Origin: Myxococcales bacterium
Lineage (GTDB): Bacteria; Myxococcota; Polyangia; Polyangiales; Polyangiaceae
Reading direction: 5' to 3'
DNA length: 64,000 bases
Assembly: GCA_003151595.1 (NCBI GenBank)
Contig: PLXW01000047.1
Location: forward strand, 1 to 64,000
This document shows, one piece after another, positions 1 through 8,797 of this stretch (positions are counted from its first letter, which is position 1; each line of letters starts with the position of its first letter). The position numbers and the translations under genes were made by a program. The notes beneath the pieces were generated by a model. The model made no database searches. It was not told where the DNA came from and saw nothing but the letters and a program-made list of their open reading frames with translations.

Positions 1-777
1 GCCTTCCCGCGCCCGCTGCTGCACGTCGGCGCGCTTCCCCATCGAGGCGTTCGTCGAGACGTGACGACCGTGGCGCGTCGACTTCACCTGACCCGCGCGC
101 TTCTTCGCCTGCTGGAAGTAGTAGAGCGCGAGCTGGTTGAACGCGGGCATGTACGCGTCGTCGATGGCGAGCGCGCGCTGAAGGTTCTTCTTCGCGCACT
201 CCATGTCGTTCTTGCAGTCGCTGCCGCCCGTGTCCGAGTCGCGCACCATCTGGAACATCGCCAGGTTGACGAGCGCCGGCACGTTCTGGAACTGCGCGTC
301 GAGGACCGCTTGCTGAAGAGCGCTGATGGCGTTGTCTTCGTTGCTGTCGGCTTTGTACTGATAGAGCGCGAGCTCGGCGCGCGCGTAGTGGAACTTGGGG
401 TCGTCCTGGAGCGCCTTCTCGAAGAGCCCCTTGGCGTCCTTCTCGTCACCGCAGCGCTGGTACGCGAGACCGGCGTCGAACGTCGCTTCCGGAAGCTTGC
501 CGCTCTTCTGCTGCGAGGCCGCCGCCTGGAACTGCGAGGCCACGTCGGCGCACGACGCGTCGCTCCAGTCCGCCGCCTTGTCGTGCGCATTGAAGGCGTC
601 GAGCGCCGCGTCGAACTTGTCTTGAGCGGCCTTGTCGACGGGCGGCGGCGTGTTCGCCGTGCTCGTCTTGCCCGCCGGTGTGGTCGGCTCCGGGTTTCCG
701 CCGCCGCAGCCGCTGATGCTGGCTGCGCTGGCTGCGCCGAGGAGACCCATGACCAAAACGCTCTTGCCGAAATTCAT
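1..777 (-). CDS. gltE: TPR lipoprotein, GltE (AglT)-like, 3' end outside window
   Basis: The first 259 codons of a gene that runs off the left edge. The product starts with a lipoprotein signal ending in ISGCGGG (Cys about residue 24), then a Thr/Pro-rich linker, then tetratricopeptide-type helices (for example FDAGLAYQRCGDEKDAKGLFEKAL, shown here only as a pattern of paired helices). I chose the ATG at 777 because GGAGA lies nine bases before it; an in-frame ATG at 786 sits directly on that ribosome site. It lies 28 bases after the stop of the large TPR gene upstream, so one operon is likely. In Myxococcus the order gltD-gltE is conserved in the gliding motility cluster and GltE is an outer-membrane TPR lipoprotein. 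The assignment rests on architecture and order, not on an alignment. Confidence 0.5.
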   Translation of the reverse strand, partial: MNFGKSVLVMGLLGAASAASISGCGGGNPEPTTPAGKTSTANTPPPVDKAAQDKFDAALDAFNAHDKAADWSDASCADVASQFQAAASQQKSGKLPEATFDAGLAYQRCGDEKDAKGLFEKALQDDPKFHYARAELALYQYKADSNEDNAISALQQAVLDAQFQNVPALVNLAMFQMVRDSDTGGSDCKNDMECAKKNLQRALAIDDAYMPAFNQLALYYFQQAKKRAGQVKSTRHGRHVSTNASMGKRADVQQRAREG

Positions 778-805
778 CTTTCGCATTCTCCGTAGCGCCT
801 CGATC

Positions 806-3800
806 TCAGTGTCGCTTCTTCTTCGGCTTCGCAGCCGGCTTCTTCGACGGCTTGTCGTCGTCGTCGGACGAAGAGGTGGCCGAGCCGGCCTTCTCCGTCT
901 TCTCGCCTGCCGCCACGACCTGCGCGGGGTGCCACGCGCCACCACCGACCATGAGCGGCGGCGGCTTGTCGTCGAGGCCGCTGTTGGAGAGCGTGGGCGA
1001 CGGGCGGAGCTCGTCGACGACGTGGTATTCGGCCTTGTAGTTCTTCGCGAGCCACACTTCGCAGCTGCGTGAGAACTCATCGAAGTATTCGAACTTCACC
1101 GAGTACGCGAGGCAGGTCACGAGCGCCGGCTTGGCCTGGCGCGACTTGATGGGCTCACTGGCGCCGTCGAGCGCGTCGTAATAGACGCCGCGCATCTCGG
1201 CGTCCTTTTTCCAGGCTTCCGGGATCGGAGCGGCGCGGAACTCGTCGACGAACGAGCCCCACATGAGCCCCACGCGCGAGCCGGCGGCGATGACCCAGCG
1301 CGGCGGCGCGTCGGGCTGAAGATCGACGATCTTCTTGTACTCGGCGGCCACCTTCTCGATGGCCGGGCGCTTCTTCTCCATCCACGCCGAGACCTTGGTC
1401 TTCACGTGCTTGAGCACGTCGTCCTTGGTCCCGTTGCCGTGGTACTCGGGGAACTTGATCGTATCGACTTCGGTCTTCTTCAGCGCGTCGGCCGCGTAGA
1501 AATACGCTTCGCCGACGGCGGTGACGGCCTTGCCGATTCGCTTCTGCTTCGTCCCTTCGTCCTCGCCGGGGTAGGCCGAGTTGATCCGGGCGATCGCGTC
1601 CTGCGGATTCTGCCAGAGGGTTCGCACCTTGGCGTATTCCGTCTTCGCGTTCCCGTCGCCGCCGCGCGTGTGCGCATAGGCACGGGCGAGCGTGGCGTGC
1701 GCTTGCACCTGGATGTCCGGGGCCGCCTTGTTGATGACGCCCATCGATCCGGTGAGCGCCCCCTTGGCGTGATCCCAGTCTTCCTTGTCGGCGTAGTGAG
1801 TGCCGATGGCGAAGGCGATCGACGCCGTGGTCTCCGGCTTCGCCGCGCCGTAGTTGCGCATGAACAACTTGGCGTCGGTGATCGCTTCGTCTTCTTGACC
1901 GAGCTGGAGGCGAAGGAGGGTCGCGTCGCTGAGAGCGCCGTCGGCGCCCTCGGCGTTCTTATCCATCTTCGCGTACTTCTCGTACCAGTCAGCCGCGGCG
2001 TCGTAGACGGCGATGGCCTGGTAGTTCTTGCCGATCTCGAGCGTCGCCTTCTTCGCGAGCGCCGACGAGTCCATGTGGAACTGCGGATTGAGCAGCGTCA
2101 TACGCGCCCGGATCGCCTTCGCCACGAGGCGTGCCGCCTGGTACGCGCGCGCCGAGTTGTAGACAATCTCGTCGAGCTTGTCGCACGTCGGCGCCTGGTT
2201 CTGGCTGATCGGCCCTTCGCCGTATTTCCGCCAGAGCTCGTAGTACGTGTTGCCGGCCTGCTCGTACGTCCCGAGCGCCGCCGACCCGCCCGTCTTGTCC
2301 GCGAGCTGCACCAGCTTCTCCGCCTTGAGGCGCTGGATGTCGCACTGAATCTTCGTGAGATTCGTGCACTGCTCCTGGTTCTTCGCGAACTTCTCCCCCG
2401 TGCAATACAGCTCGAGGAACTTGGGAACGTCGCTCGCCATGTCGTCGAAGCACGACGGACGCGGCGGGTTCGAGTGCTGGCCGAGGACGTTGACGCTCTC
2501 GAGGTAGAGCTGCGCGGCGTAGATGCCGACGTCCTTGTCCGAGTTCTCCATCGCGATGTCGCGGAACGCGATCGCGGCCTCTTCCCAGTGCTGCGCTTCG
2601 AAGTAGGTGCGCGCGCGGGCGAAGCGAACTTCGATGAGCTGGTCGTTCCCCTGCGTGTCGGTCGCCGCCGGGTGGATGTAGCAAATGTACCGGTTGAAGG
2701 CGGAGATCATCCCCTTCTGCGTGTCGGTGAACTGCTTGGTCGCCAGGCGGTCGTCGTCGGCCTTGGTTTCCTTCTTCTGACCGGGGAGGTTGCCGCTCCC
2801 CTTCTTGTCGGCGCCGTTCGCGTGGGTCTGGTCGTAGATGTTCTGGTAGCAGAGCACCGAGGCGTAGGCGGCTTCGGCCGCTTCCGGCGCGCCCGGGTTC
2901 TCGGCGACGACGTTGTCGAACGCCGGCCCGCACTCGTTCCACCTCTGCTGGAAGTAGAGGAGGTCGGCCATGTCGTATTTGATCTTGTAGATCGTCGGCC
3001 AGTCTTCCTTGACGATGCGCGGGAACTGGAACTGCGAGAACTCCTGCGTGTTCCAGGTCTCCGACACCTTCTTGTAGAAGTACGCCGCGAGACCCATCGT
3101 GCGCGGATCGCCCGTGCCGCGCTGGCCGGGCGGACCGACCGCTTCCAGGTGCCAGGCCATCGCGGTCTCGACGAGGAGCGCCGCGGTCTTGTTCGCGCAC
3201 TCCTGCTTCGAGTCGGGCGGGTGGTTGCTGGCCTTGTACTCGTTGTAGATCTTCGACTGGTTATCGAGCTCGGCCTTGATGACTTCCTTGTTGCCGGACT
3301 TCATCGCCATCGTGGCTTCGGTGATGTGCGCTTGATAGACGCACGTCTTGTCGCCGCTGCGATCGCGAACCAGGAGGTCTTTGTAGAGCGCGACCGCCTC
3401 GGGGTAGTGACCGGTATCCAGGTAGTTCTGGCCCAGGTCGTCCATCATCTTGAACGTCTTGCCGGTCTGGCCGGATTCGTCGCCCGAGATGTTGTGGAAG
3501 AAGTTGAACGCCGCGGTCGGGTCCCCCTTGAGCGCGTAGACCGGGATGATGTCGCGACGCGCGCTCTCGGCCAGCTTCGAGGCGTTCGGGATCTGCGCGT
3601 ACGTCGTGCCGTAGTCGATGGTCTTCTTGAAGGCGTTGAGCGCCTTGGCGAAATCACCCTCGTTCCAGAAGACGTAGGCGAGCTTGTACCAGGCGTAGCC
3701 GTAGACCTTGTTGTCCGGCGGCGGGTACTTGATGACCTGTGAGTACGCCTGCGCGGCCGTGTCCCACTTGCTCGGATCGCCCTGCGCTTCGTTGAAGAAC

Positions 3801-4567
3801 AACTCGCCGAACGCGAGGTACGCGTTGGGGATGTACTTCGAGTTCGGGCGGGTCTGAATGAGCTGGTAGTAGATCTTGCGGGCGTGGTCGTTGTCGTTCG
3901 CCTGCTCGTACTCGTAGGCGAGGTAGTAGAGGACCTCGTCGAGCTGCGGATAGTTCGGATAGTCCGTGGTGATCGTCGTGTAGTACTTCTCGGCGTTCGT
4001 CCGAGCGCGGTTCATGATCGACGTCGCCTGGATGGCGGCGGTCTGCTTCTGACCGGCGGCCGACGGATTCGTCTTCTTCAGCGAGTCGCGATCGATCTCG
4101 GCCTGCGTCTTCTCGCGGAACGCCGTGCTCTCGAGCTCGACGTAGTCTTCGGCGAGTCGCCGCGCGAGCTGCACACGGTCGGGCGAGTTCTTCGGAGTGC
4201 TCCCGAACAGGTTCTCGAGGCCCGAGATCTCGGTGACGAGGAGCGCGCGCGCACGCGACTGGAGGCGGTTCTTCCGCTCGTCGCGTGAGGCCGCGCCCAT
4301 CAGCTCGTTCGGGTTCGGCGGCTTGATCTGCTGATCGCGCTTCTTCAAATCGGCCGGCGGAGGGGCCGAGTGGAAGTTGACCTGCGGCGCCTTGCCGTGA
4401 GCGGTCACGTCGAACTTCGCGGGACCGGTGCCGGCGCAAGCGTTGAGGTTGTCCTTCGCCTTGTCCGACACACACGCATCGCCCGCCGTAGCCGCACCGG
4501 CCGGGCGTGTGACCGCCGAGCCGAGGAGTGCGACGCTGACGGCGAGCAACGAAACGAAGCGATTCAT
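806..4567 (-). CDS. gltD: large periplasmic TPR protein, GltD (AgmU)-like
   Basis: A protein of 1253 residues with a Sec signal peptide (MNRFVSLLAV...AGAATA), so it is probably periplasmic, then a long array of tetratricopeptide-like helix pairs over most of its length and a Ser/Asp then Lys/Pro-rich tail. The ATG at 4567 has GGGAGGT eight bases upstream; a GTG at 4585 would overlap the previous gene and lacks a site of its own. It begins five bases after the stop of the gltC-like gene. Size, TPR make-up and position before a TPR lipoprotein match Myxococcus GltD/AgmU (about 1200 residues), part of the trans-envelope focal-adhesion complex for gliding. An unrelated TPR scaffold remains possible. 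Confidence 0.5.
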   Translation of the reverse strand: MNRFVSLLAVSVALLGSAVTRPAGAATAGDACVSDKAKDNLNACAGTGPAKFDVTAHGKAPQVNFHSAPPPADLKKRDQQIKPPNPNELMGAASRDERKNRLQSRARALLVTEISGLENLFGSTPKNSPDRVQLARRLAEDYVELESTAFREKTQAEIDRDSLKKTNPSAAGQKQTAAIQATSIMNRARTNAEKYYTTITTDYPNYPQLDEVLYYLAYEYEQANDNDHARKIYYQLIQTRPNSKYIPNAYLAFGELFFNEAQGDPSKWDTAAQAYSQVIKYPPPDNKVYGYAWYKLAYVFWNEGDFAKALNAFKKTIDYGTTYAQIPNASKLAESARRDIIPVYALKGDPTAAFNFFHNISGDESGQTGKTFKMMDDLGQNYLDTGHYPEAVALYKDLLVRDRSGDKTCVYQAHITEATMAMKSGNKEVIKAELDNQSKIYNEYKASNHPPDSKQECANKTAALLVETAMAWHLEAVGPPGQRGTGDPRTMGLAAYFYKKVSETWNTQEFSQFQFPRIVKEDWPTIYKIKYDMADLLYFQQRWNECGPAFDNVVAENPGAPEAAEAAYASVLCYQNIYDQTHANGADKKGSGNLPGQKKETKADDDRLATKQFTDTQKGMISAFNRYICYIHPAATDTQGNDQLIEVRFARARTYFEAQHWEEAAIAFRDIAMENSDKDVGIYAAQLYLESVNVLGQHSNPPRPSCFDDMASDVPKFLELYCTGEKFAKNQEQCTNLTKIQCDIQRLKAEKLVQLADKTGGSAALGTYEQAGNTYYELWRKYGEGPISQNQAPTCDKLDEIVYNSARAYQAARLVAKAIRARMTLLNPQFHMDSSALAKKATLEIGKNYQAIAVYDAAADWYEKYAKMDKNAEGADGALSDATLLRLQLGQEDEAITDAKLFMRNYGAAKPETTASIAFAIGTHYADKEDWDHAKGALTGSMGVINKAAPDIQVQAHATLARAYAHTRGGDGNAKTEYAKVRTLWQNPQDAIARINSAYPGEDEGTKQKRIGKAVTAVGEAYFYAADALKKTEVDTIKFPEYHGNGTKDDVLKHVKTKVSAWMEKKRPAIEKVAAEYKKIVDLQPDAPPRWVIAAGSRVGLMWGSFVDEFRAAPIPEAWKKDAEMRGVYYDALDGASEPIKSRQAKPALVTCLAYSVKFEYFDEFSRSCEVWLAKNYKAEYHVVDELRPSPTLSNSGLDDKPPPLMVGGGAWHPAQVVAAGEKTEKAGSATSSSDDDDKPSKKPAAKPKKKRH

Positions 4568-4572
4568 CCGAA

Positions 4573-6357
4573 TTACCTCCCGCACTTCGAGGTGATGGTC
4601 TGGCGATAGAAGCCGAGCTCGTCGCGCCAGTACTCACCGTTGAACGGCCAGATCACGTGCTCTTCGTCGGGCTTGACGATGTTCGCCTTGGATTCGGCGA
4701 CGGTGATCTGGCTCCCTGCGATCGCCTGATCGAGCTGGTTACGCTGCGCGGCCGTGATGTCGATGAGGATCTTGGCGGCGTCGCGGATGTGCTCGTTGAG
4801 CTCGTCGAGATTTCGCTGGTAGCGATCCTTGGCGAGCTGCCCTGCGTTGCGAACGGCGATGTCGCGCGCGAGCTGCAGCGCGTCCTTCGTGTCGTTGCCG
4901 AGCGCCGAGCTCTGGAACGACTGCGGCGCCTTCGAGAAGCGCTTCCCCTCTTCGTCGAGGAGCCGCACGTACTCGAGGTTTCGCAGCAGCTGCCTGTCCG
5001 ACAGCGCCAGCTCGACGACCTTCTTCACGCGCGGCGGCACGTCGGCCTTGTTCTCGCGCACGTCCTTCAGGAACTTGAAGAACGCCTCTTCCTGGTTGTC
5101 GCCCTTAAACTTCGAGAGCGTTTTGTTGAGGTCGTCGTAGATCGGCTGGTACTTCGTCTGGAAGGTGGCGACGATCGTGGTCGCGTCTTCGTACTGGCAG
5201 TTGGAGAAGTAGATGACCGCCTTGAGGACTTCCGCTTCCGGGTAGTACGAGTTCGGGAAGTACGGCGCCTGGATGGTGTGAACGTTCCCGAGCGCGTGGC
5301 TGTAGTCGCCGGCCATGAAGTAGGCCCACGACTCTTCGAACAGCGCGTCGAGCCAGTACTCACTCCCCTGGTCGACCTTGTTCCAGTATTTGACGGCGGC
5401 CGAGAGCTTGTTCGAGTCGATCGTCGGCGAGTTGTTCTCGTCGAGGCGAACCGAGGCCGAGTAGTACGTGCGGGCCATCGAGAGGAACGCGAGGTCGCGC
5501 ATGCGCGACTCGTCCTCGACCCCCTCGACCCCTTCGTCGATCGCGCCGACGATGCGCTGGAACGACTGCACGGCCGGGACGGACTTCCGGGTCTGGACGT
5601 TCGAGATGCCGGCGAAGAACTGCGCCTGCACGTAGTACTTCGACTCGCGCGCGACCTTGCCGAAGAGGCGCAACCCCTCCTCGTACTGGCGGTTGCGGTA
5701 CTTGTAGCGGCCGAGCAGGTAGTTCAGCTGCCAGTACAGGTCGCGCTGGTTCGGGTTGTCGAAGCGGGCGATCTGCTCGTCGTTGTACTTGCCGACGCGC
5801 TCGACGATGTCCGCCGGCTCCGGCAAGTCGGTGGCGAGCTTCGCCAACCAGAGGAGCGTTTCGTTGAACTTGAGGTGATTCGGCTTGTCAGCGATCTCGC
5901 TGAAGATGCCGTACGCCGCCTGGTAGAACTTGAGGCGGTAGAGCGAGATCGCGAGGTGGTACTGCGCGAGCTGCTTGTTCCCCTCGTCGTCGCCCGTCTC
6001 ACCTTTGTAGACGCGGTAGAGAGCGAGCGAAGCGTCCGACCACTTCTCGCCGTCGAAGAGGCGCTTGGCCTGCGCGGCCTGCTCGGTCATCTGACCGGCG
6101 GACGGCGGCGGGGAGTTGTCGACGGCCTTGGGAGTGCCGGACGAAGGGGTCGGCGGATTCCCATTACCACTGTTACCGTTATTTTGCGGCGTGGCAGGAG
6201 CGTCCAGCTCGATCTCTTGCTGCGTGTTCTGCGCAGGCTTCTTCTTCTTGGGTTTCTTCTGGGCAAATGCGTCGTTCGTCAACGTCGCTCCAGTTACGCA
6301 GAGAGAAACCATCGCGGCCCACGCGAAGACACTCGCGCCAAGAGACCGTGTACGCAT
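4573..6357 (-). CDS. gltC: periplasmic TPR protein, GltC-like
   Basis: A protein of 594 residues with a Sec signal ending at AFAQ, followed by a Lys/Pro-rich stretch and an Asn/Gly/Pro linker, then TPR-like helices through to the C-terminus. The ATG at 6357 has GAGGAG eight bases upstream; the frame stays open 17 codons further upstream without a ribosome site. It is the first gene of the leftward operon gltC-gltD-gltE. Myxococcus GltC is a periplasmic TPR protein of similar size that bridges GltD and the outer-membrane GltA/GltB. Just after the signal peptide it carries the motif EIELDAPATP, also present at the same place in the beta-barrel protein encoded at 14018-15064, which supports a shared function. 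Identification is by architecture and context. Confidence 0.5.
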   Translation of the reverse strand: MRTRSLGASVFAWAAMVSLCVTGATLTNDAFAQKKPKKKKPAQNTQQEIELDAPATPQNNGNSGNGNPPTPSSGTPKAVDNSPPPSAGQMTEQAAQAKRLFDGEKWSDASLALYRVYKGETGDDEGNKQLAQYHLAISLYRLKFYQAAYGIFSEIADKPNHLKFNETLLWLAKLATDLPEPADIVERVGKYNDEQIARFDNPNQRDLYWQLNYLLGRYKYRNRQYEEGLRLFGKVARESKYYVQAQFFAGISNVQTRKSVPAVQSFQRIVGAIDEGVEGVEDESRMRDLAFLSMARTYYSASVRLDENNSPTIDSNKLSAAVKYWNKVDQGSEYWLDALFEESWAYFMAGDYSHALGNVHTIQAPYFPNSYYPEAEVLKAVIYFSNCQYEDATTIVATFQTKYQPIYDDLNKTLSKFKGDNQEEAFFKFLKDVRENKADVPPRVKKVVELALSDRQLLRNLEYVRLLDEEGKRFSKAPQSFQSSALGNDTKDALQLARDIAVRNAGQLAKDRYQRNLDELNEHIRDAAKILIDITAAQRNQLDQAIAGSQITVAESKANIVKPDEEHVIWPFNGEYWRDELGFYRQTITSKCGR

Positions 6358-6846
6358 CGTCAATGCTCCTCGCGTGGTCGGGGTGCGGCAGGTCCAAAAC
6401 AACGGCATTCCGATGGCGTCATCGAAGTGCAGCGAATGCCGAAAAACTCAACGATGTTGAAAGGATAATCCGTCGAGCCGCGCGATGGTACGGACGCTCT
6501 TTCCTCTTTGTCAAGGCGAAACCCGGCGAGCAGCGCCCACACTATTGACCATTGCCAGGTCCCAACCTTGGAAGGAAAAGGGAGAAACGGCGTAAATCGC
6601 GCGCGCCGAGTCCTCGAGATCGACGGATGTCTGAACTGCGTCCCATACTCAACGCGAAGCCATCGTGAGGGGTCAGAGAAGATAGGCTCGGTTCGTCTTG
6701 ACCCAACCGACTCGCGTCGGCTAGCTTCCCCCGCGTTTTCGCGTGTATCCACTCTGCGTCTGCAGAGGCCTGTCGCCTGCCGCCGCGACAACAAAAGTCC
6801 ACCGAGACGCCTTCACGCAATCAGTCGTCTAGGGAGAGCAATCGAA
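6358..6846. other. divergent intergenic region upstream of the glt operon
   Basis: About 490 bases between two divergent genes. The left third is the probable leader of the glt operon, with its promoter near 6485-6514. The open frames through this region lack ribosome sites and coding-like codon use, so I see no gene. No clear promoter for the rightward lipoprotein gene was recognised; only its ribosome site (AGGGAGAG just before 6847) is evident. Confidence 0.5.
6485..6514 (-). promoter_or_regulatory. sigma70-type promoter for the glt operon
   Basis: On the minus strand TTGACA (6509-6514) is followed after 18 bases by TACCAT (6485-6490), a perfect -35 and a 4/6 match -10. Transcription would start near 6478 and leave a leader of about 120 bases before the gltC-like start. 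This was judged by eye only. Confidence 0.5.
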
Positions 6847-7557
6847 ATGACTCGCTCGTTCATTGCCGCGCTCGTTCTCGGCGTCGCAGGTCTCTCGCTG
6901 GCCCCGGCGTTTCTCCAGGGGTGCTCCCAGACCGGCGTCGGCGACCCGTGCACTCCCGAAGAGGAGTTCACGGCGACGTTCAACGGGTTCAGCCCCGGCG
7001 AGGTCAACACCGAGTCGAAGAGCTTCCAGTGCCAGACTCGTCTCTGTCTGGTGAATCACTTCCAGGGGCGCGTCACCTGCCCCTACGGCCAGAACTCGCA
7101 AGGCGTCCCCCCCGAGAACGGAACGGCTCCGTACAAGGACTCGAGCGGGAACAACATCATCGGATGCGGCATCCCGGGCAGCGTCCCCGACGGGACGGGC
7201 CTCAAGCAGACCGAGCCCGTGGGCGGCGACCCCACGAGCAAGGCGCTCGCCCTCGTTCAGCCGCAGTGCCTCTCGCGCACCGCCGACAAGGCGGTCTACT
7301 GCTCCTGCCGCTGCGCCAACCTTCAGGGCGACACGAACGACGGCGCGAACTACTGCAAGTGCCCCGAGGGGTTCGCCTGCACGCAGCTCGTCTCGTCGAT
7401 CGGCCCCACGGACACCGGCCTCACCGGCGCGTACTGCATGAAGTCCGGCACCGACTACAAAGAGTCGGACTGCCCCGCGACGCTCCTCGGCTCGCCCATC
7501 AGCGTGCCGGCGTGCGACGCCTCCAAGGGGAACTGCGGCTCGTACAACGGACAGTGA
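6847..7557 (+). CDS. cysteine-rich lipoprotein of unknown function
   Basis: A protein of 236 residues with a lipoprotein signal ending LQGCS. The mature part has many cysteines, including a cluster of CSCRCAN and CKCPEGFAC type that resembles a small disulfide-knotted domain. The reading frame is open far upstream, but the ATG at 6847 is preceded by AGGGAGAG and begins the only sensible signal peptide. It is transcribed away from the glt operon and ends 33 bases before the YraN-like gene. I do not recognise a family; the protein is probably anchored in the outer membrane. Confidence 0.5.
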   Translation: MTRSFIAALVLGVAGLSLAPAFLQGCSQTGVGDPCTPEEEFTATFNGFSPGEVNTESKSFQCQTRLCLVNHFQGRVTCPYGQNSQGVPPENGTAPYKDSSGNNIIGCGIPGSVPDGTGLKQTEPVGGDPTSKALALVQPQCLSRTADKAVYCSCRCANLQGDTNDGANYCKCPEGFACTQLVSSIGPTDTGLTGAYCMKSGTDYKESDCPATLLGSPISVPACDASKGNCGSYNGQ

Positions 7558-7590
7558 TCGCGCGGCCGTCGCGCCGTTCGTGAGCGCGAC

Positions 7591-7950
7591 GTGAAGGCCA
7601 AAGGCGACCGCGCAGAAGACGCGGTCGTCGACTACCTCGTCACGCGCGGCTTCGAGATCCTCGCGCGGAACGTGCGGCTCGGCGCGCTCGAGATCGACGT
7701 GGTCGCGCGCATGGGCGAGCTCGCGGCGATCGTGGAAGTGCGCATGCGCGGCGCGGGAGCGTTCACGCGCGGGCTGGAGAGCGTGGACGCGAAGAAGCGC
7801 GCGAGGGTCGTGCGCGCGGCCGAACGGCTCTGGCGGCAGAAGCTGTCGAAGATGCCGGGGATCGAGCGGGTGCGGATCGATGTGGCGTCGGTCACGTTCG
7901 AAGGGACGAGCACGCACGTCGAGTACATCGAGGCGGCGTTCACGGCTTGA
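7591..7950 (+). CDS. YraN family (UPF0102) putative endonuclease
   Basis: A protein of 119 residues, the usual length for the family. It shows the N-terminal GDRAEDAVVDYL helix, the RNVR strand, the LGALEIDVVAR element with a conserved Glu and Asp, and the strand AIVEVRMR that corresponds to the PD-(D/E)xK core. In most relatives the last element is VEVKxR; here the Lys is replaced by Arg, so catalysis may be weakened or the Lys supplied elsewhere. The role of the family is poorly known (a Holliday-junction-resolvase-like fold). The frame is well supported by the motif order. Confidence 0.5.
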   Translation: MKAKGDRAEDAVVDYLVTRGFEILARNVRLGALEIDVVARMGELAAIVEVRMRGAGAFTRGLESVDAKKRARVVRAAERLWRQKLSKMPGIERVRIDVASVTFEGTSTHVEYIEAAFTA

Positions 7951-7997
7951 TTCGTCGGGCGTGTGAGCTGGACCTCTTCGACGAAGAGGTGCGTGGC

Positions 7998-8257
7998 TGG
8001 CCAAGGGAGCGCCTCTGCAGGCCATCCCGGAGGCTTTCCGCGGCGTGAGCGGGGTCCGGGATGGCCAGGGACCACCTTCACTCGGCGAGTGAGAGGTACG
8101 GTTTGGCCTGCAAGAGCAGCGGTACGGCCAGGAAGACCTCCGAGGTGGCCAGCAAGGCCTTCAGCTTGGCCAGGGACAGCGCTGGTTCGGCTTCCCGACG
8201 GCCTGGTTTGGCCAGGTACGGGCAGTTCGTGGCCAGGAACCGTTGCTCTTGCCCGGA
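7998..8257. repeat. degenerate 21-bp direct-repeat array with a TGGCCAGG core
   Basis: The core (T/C)GGCCAGG or a close variant recurs at 7998, 8019, 8041, 8062, 8083, 8104, 8125, 8146, 8167, 8188, 8209 and 8230, with a weak copy at 8250. Spacing is 21 bases throughout, apart from one step of 22 (8019 to 8041). Bases between cores are poorly conserved. Read in the frame of the following gene it gives a heptad pattern (LACKSSG, TARKTSE, VASKAFS, LARDSAG and so on). It may be non-coding or an N-terminal extension of that gene. Confidence 0.5.
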
Positions 8258-8276
8258 TGGCGTGCGATTGACGGCC

Positions 8277-8774
8277 ATGGGCGACGACATTGCACTGCTG
8301 CTGCGCCAGGACCCAGCGCACGTCGCAGGGCTTCTCTCGAGAGTGGGCATCACCATGGGGATGTTTCACGGCGAGATGGCCAAGCTACTCGGCGTGTCGC
8401 GAAGGTCGTACTCCCGGTGGGCCTCGGAGGGGACCCGCCTCGAGAGGAGGCAGGTCGCCGTGCTCGCCGACCTCGCAATCACCCGCGACGAGGCGCTCGC
8501 CTCGGAGCTCGCCGCGCTCGTCGGCGAGACCCTCGTCAGTCTGGGCCTCGAGGAGCCCGCAGCCCCGCTCGCCCCGTCACCCGTACCGTCAGCGGAGCCC
8601 CTTTCGACCTCGTCGCCGAAGCTCATCGACGTCGTGGTCTGCGCCGCCGCCGAAGCGCTCGACGTCTCGCCGCGCGCCGTTCGCCCTGCCCTCCTCGCCG
8701 CCGTGCGATGCGCGCGCGAGCTCGGGCTCACGCTCGAGACGATGGAGACGATCCTCAGCGCGCCGAGGACGTGA
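8277..8774 (+). CDS. helix-turn-helix protein of unknown role
   Basis: A protein of 165 residues. Residues about 30-55 contain a helix-turn-helix of XRE-like type (EMAKLLGVSRRSYSRW), so it probably binds DNA. The middle is Pro/Ser-rich and the last 50 residues form a helical domain that I do not recognise. The frame is open back to an ATG at 8061 through the 21-bp repeat array, which would add 72 residues of heptad repeats. I prefer the ATG at 8277, where ordinary protein sequence starts, but neither start has a convincing ribosome site. It converges with the HAMP-protein gene. Confidence 0.5.
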   Translation: MGDDIALLLRQDPAHVAGLLSRVGITMGMFHGEMAKLLGVSRRSYSRWASEGTRLERRQVAVLADLAITRDEALASELAALVGETLVSLGLEEPAAPLAPSPVPSAEPLSTSSPKLIDVVVCAAAEALDVSPRAVRPALLAAVRCARELGLTLETMETILSAPRT

Positions 8775-8797
8775 GCGCTCGCGCGCGCGCGCTCACG
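8770..8797. terminator. hairpin between convergent genes
   Basis: CGTGAGCGC (8770-8778) and GCGCTCACG (8789-8797) are perfect inverted repeats with a GC-rich loop. The hairpin overlaps the stop codons of both convergent genes. There is no T-tract, so it is a likely but unproven bidirectional terminator. Confidence 0.5.

Noticed and set aside
1406..3742. A 778-codon open frame antisense to the gltD-like gene, and similar long antisense frames elsewhere (for example 4657-6468, 29900-32059, 35803-37866)
   Set aside because: Their products are Arg/Val/Leu/Glu-rich without motifs, have no ribosome sites, and mirror the third-position GC bias of the real genes on the other strand.
7998..8257. CRISPR array
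   Set aside because: The conserved core is only about eight bases and the period of 21 bases leaves no room for spacers; no cas genes are near.
8061..8276. Start of the helix-turn-helix gene inside the repeat array
   Set aside because: Possible, but the extension has only repeat-derived heptads and no ribosome site, so it is reported as a repeat finding instead.
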